Positions 14,207-14,348 of a DNA stretch of 14,348 nt are shown here, piece after piece; position 1 is the first letter of the stretch; every line of letters begins with the position of its first letter. The DNA lies in assembly GCA_019307165.1 (NCBI GenBank), contig JAFDKD010000021.1, forward strand, positions 1 to 14,348, read 5' to 3'. The translations under genes and the position numbers were made by a program. The notes beneath the pieces are model-generated. The model was not told where the DNA came from, made no database searches, and worked only from the letters and a program-made list of their open reading frames with translations. The DNA comes from Deltaproteobacteria bacterium (GTDB lineage: Bacteria; Desulfobacterota; DSM-4660; Desulfatiglandales; Desulfatiglandaceae).

Positions 14207-14283
14207 CAGTCATCCCCGCGAAGGCGGGGATCCAGCCGAACGGGGATCTGGATTTCCCGTCGCTTTTTGGCGGGGAATGACAG
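14207..14283. repeat. REP-type inverted repeat (REPIN/BIME-like pair)
   Basis: The left arm, CAGTCATCCCCGCGAAGG followed by CGGGGATCCAG (14207-14235), and the right arm, CTGGATTTCCCGTCGC through GGGGAATGACAG (14248-14283), are an imperfect inverted pair around a 12-base centre. The GTCATCCCCGCGAAGGCGGGGATCC core is the very widespread proteobacterial palindromic repeat. Such elements are non-coding and are moved by RAYT-type transposases encoded elsewhere. The remaining bases (14284-14348) show nothing I can identify. Confidence 0.75.
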
Positions 14284-14348
14284 TTCGTGTGTTGCATATG
14301 GAGGAATAAAAAAACGACTTCGGTTGAAATCAAGTTAAACTTGATTCA

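Noticed and set aside
14099..14338. Plus-strand open frame of 79 codons at the right end
   Set aside because: It runs through the terminator-like hairpin and the REP-type repeat; the SSPRRRGS-type peptide is the usual false translation of that repeat.

Overview
The window looks like a catabolic gene cluster of a strictly anaerobic bacterium. A sulfate-reducing or syntrophic member of the old Deltaproteobacteria (Desulfobacterota) is my best guess. The guess rests on oxygen-sensitive enzyme families (a tungsten/ferredoxin aldehyde oxidoreductase, a 2-hydroxyacyl-CoA dehydratase with its ATP-driven activator, a 4-hydroxybutyryl-CoA dehydratase-like flavoprotein and a C_GCAxxG_C_C protein) and on clean AGGAGG-type ribosome sites. 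It is not a species assignment.

Layout. Nine genes point left on the minus strand. In transcription order they are: a GntR/FCD regulator (10312-11022), dehydratase large subunit (8922-10253), dehydratase small subunit (7484-8617), dehydratase activator ATPase (6606-7421), aldehyde:ferredoxin oxidoreductase (4634-6331), acyl-CoA ligase (2761-4458), an MBL-fold hydrolase (1901-2632), a 4-hydroxybutyryl-CoA dehydratase/HpaB-family protein (413-1876), and a 3-hydroxyacyl-CoA dehydrogenase cut by the window edge (1-401). Three genes point right from the same divergent control region: a second MBL-fold hydrolase (11340-12110), a family III CoA-transferase (12148-13365) and a C_GCAxxG_C_C family protein (13371-14012). 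The right end (14013-14348) is non-coding, with a terminator-like hairpin and a REP-type inverted repeat.

How the genes may work together (inference). An aldehyde is oxidised to an acid by the oxidoreductase, yielding low-potential reduced ferredoxin. The acid is made into a CoA thioester by the ligase or the CoA-transferase. Water is removed by one or both ketyl-radical type dehydratases: the activator-dependent 2-hydroxyacyl-CoA system and the flavin/Fe-S 4-hydroxyacyl-CoA type. The 3-hydroxyacyl-CoA dehydrogenase then feeds beta-oxidation. Reduced ferredoxin from the oxidoreductase could reduce the activator. The true substrate cannot be read from the sequence. Two MBL hydrolases suggest a thioester, lactone or ring-opening hydrolysis step.

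Most unusual points: two different radical dehydratase families in one operon; altered predicted metal ligands in the 4-hydroxybutyryl-CoA dehydratase-like protein and in one MBL hydrolase; a displaced A10 lysine in the ligase; and a family of intergenic repeats at four gene junctions, two copies of which supply the stop codon of the gene beside them.
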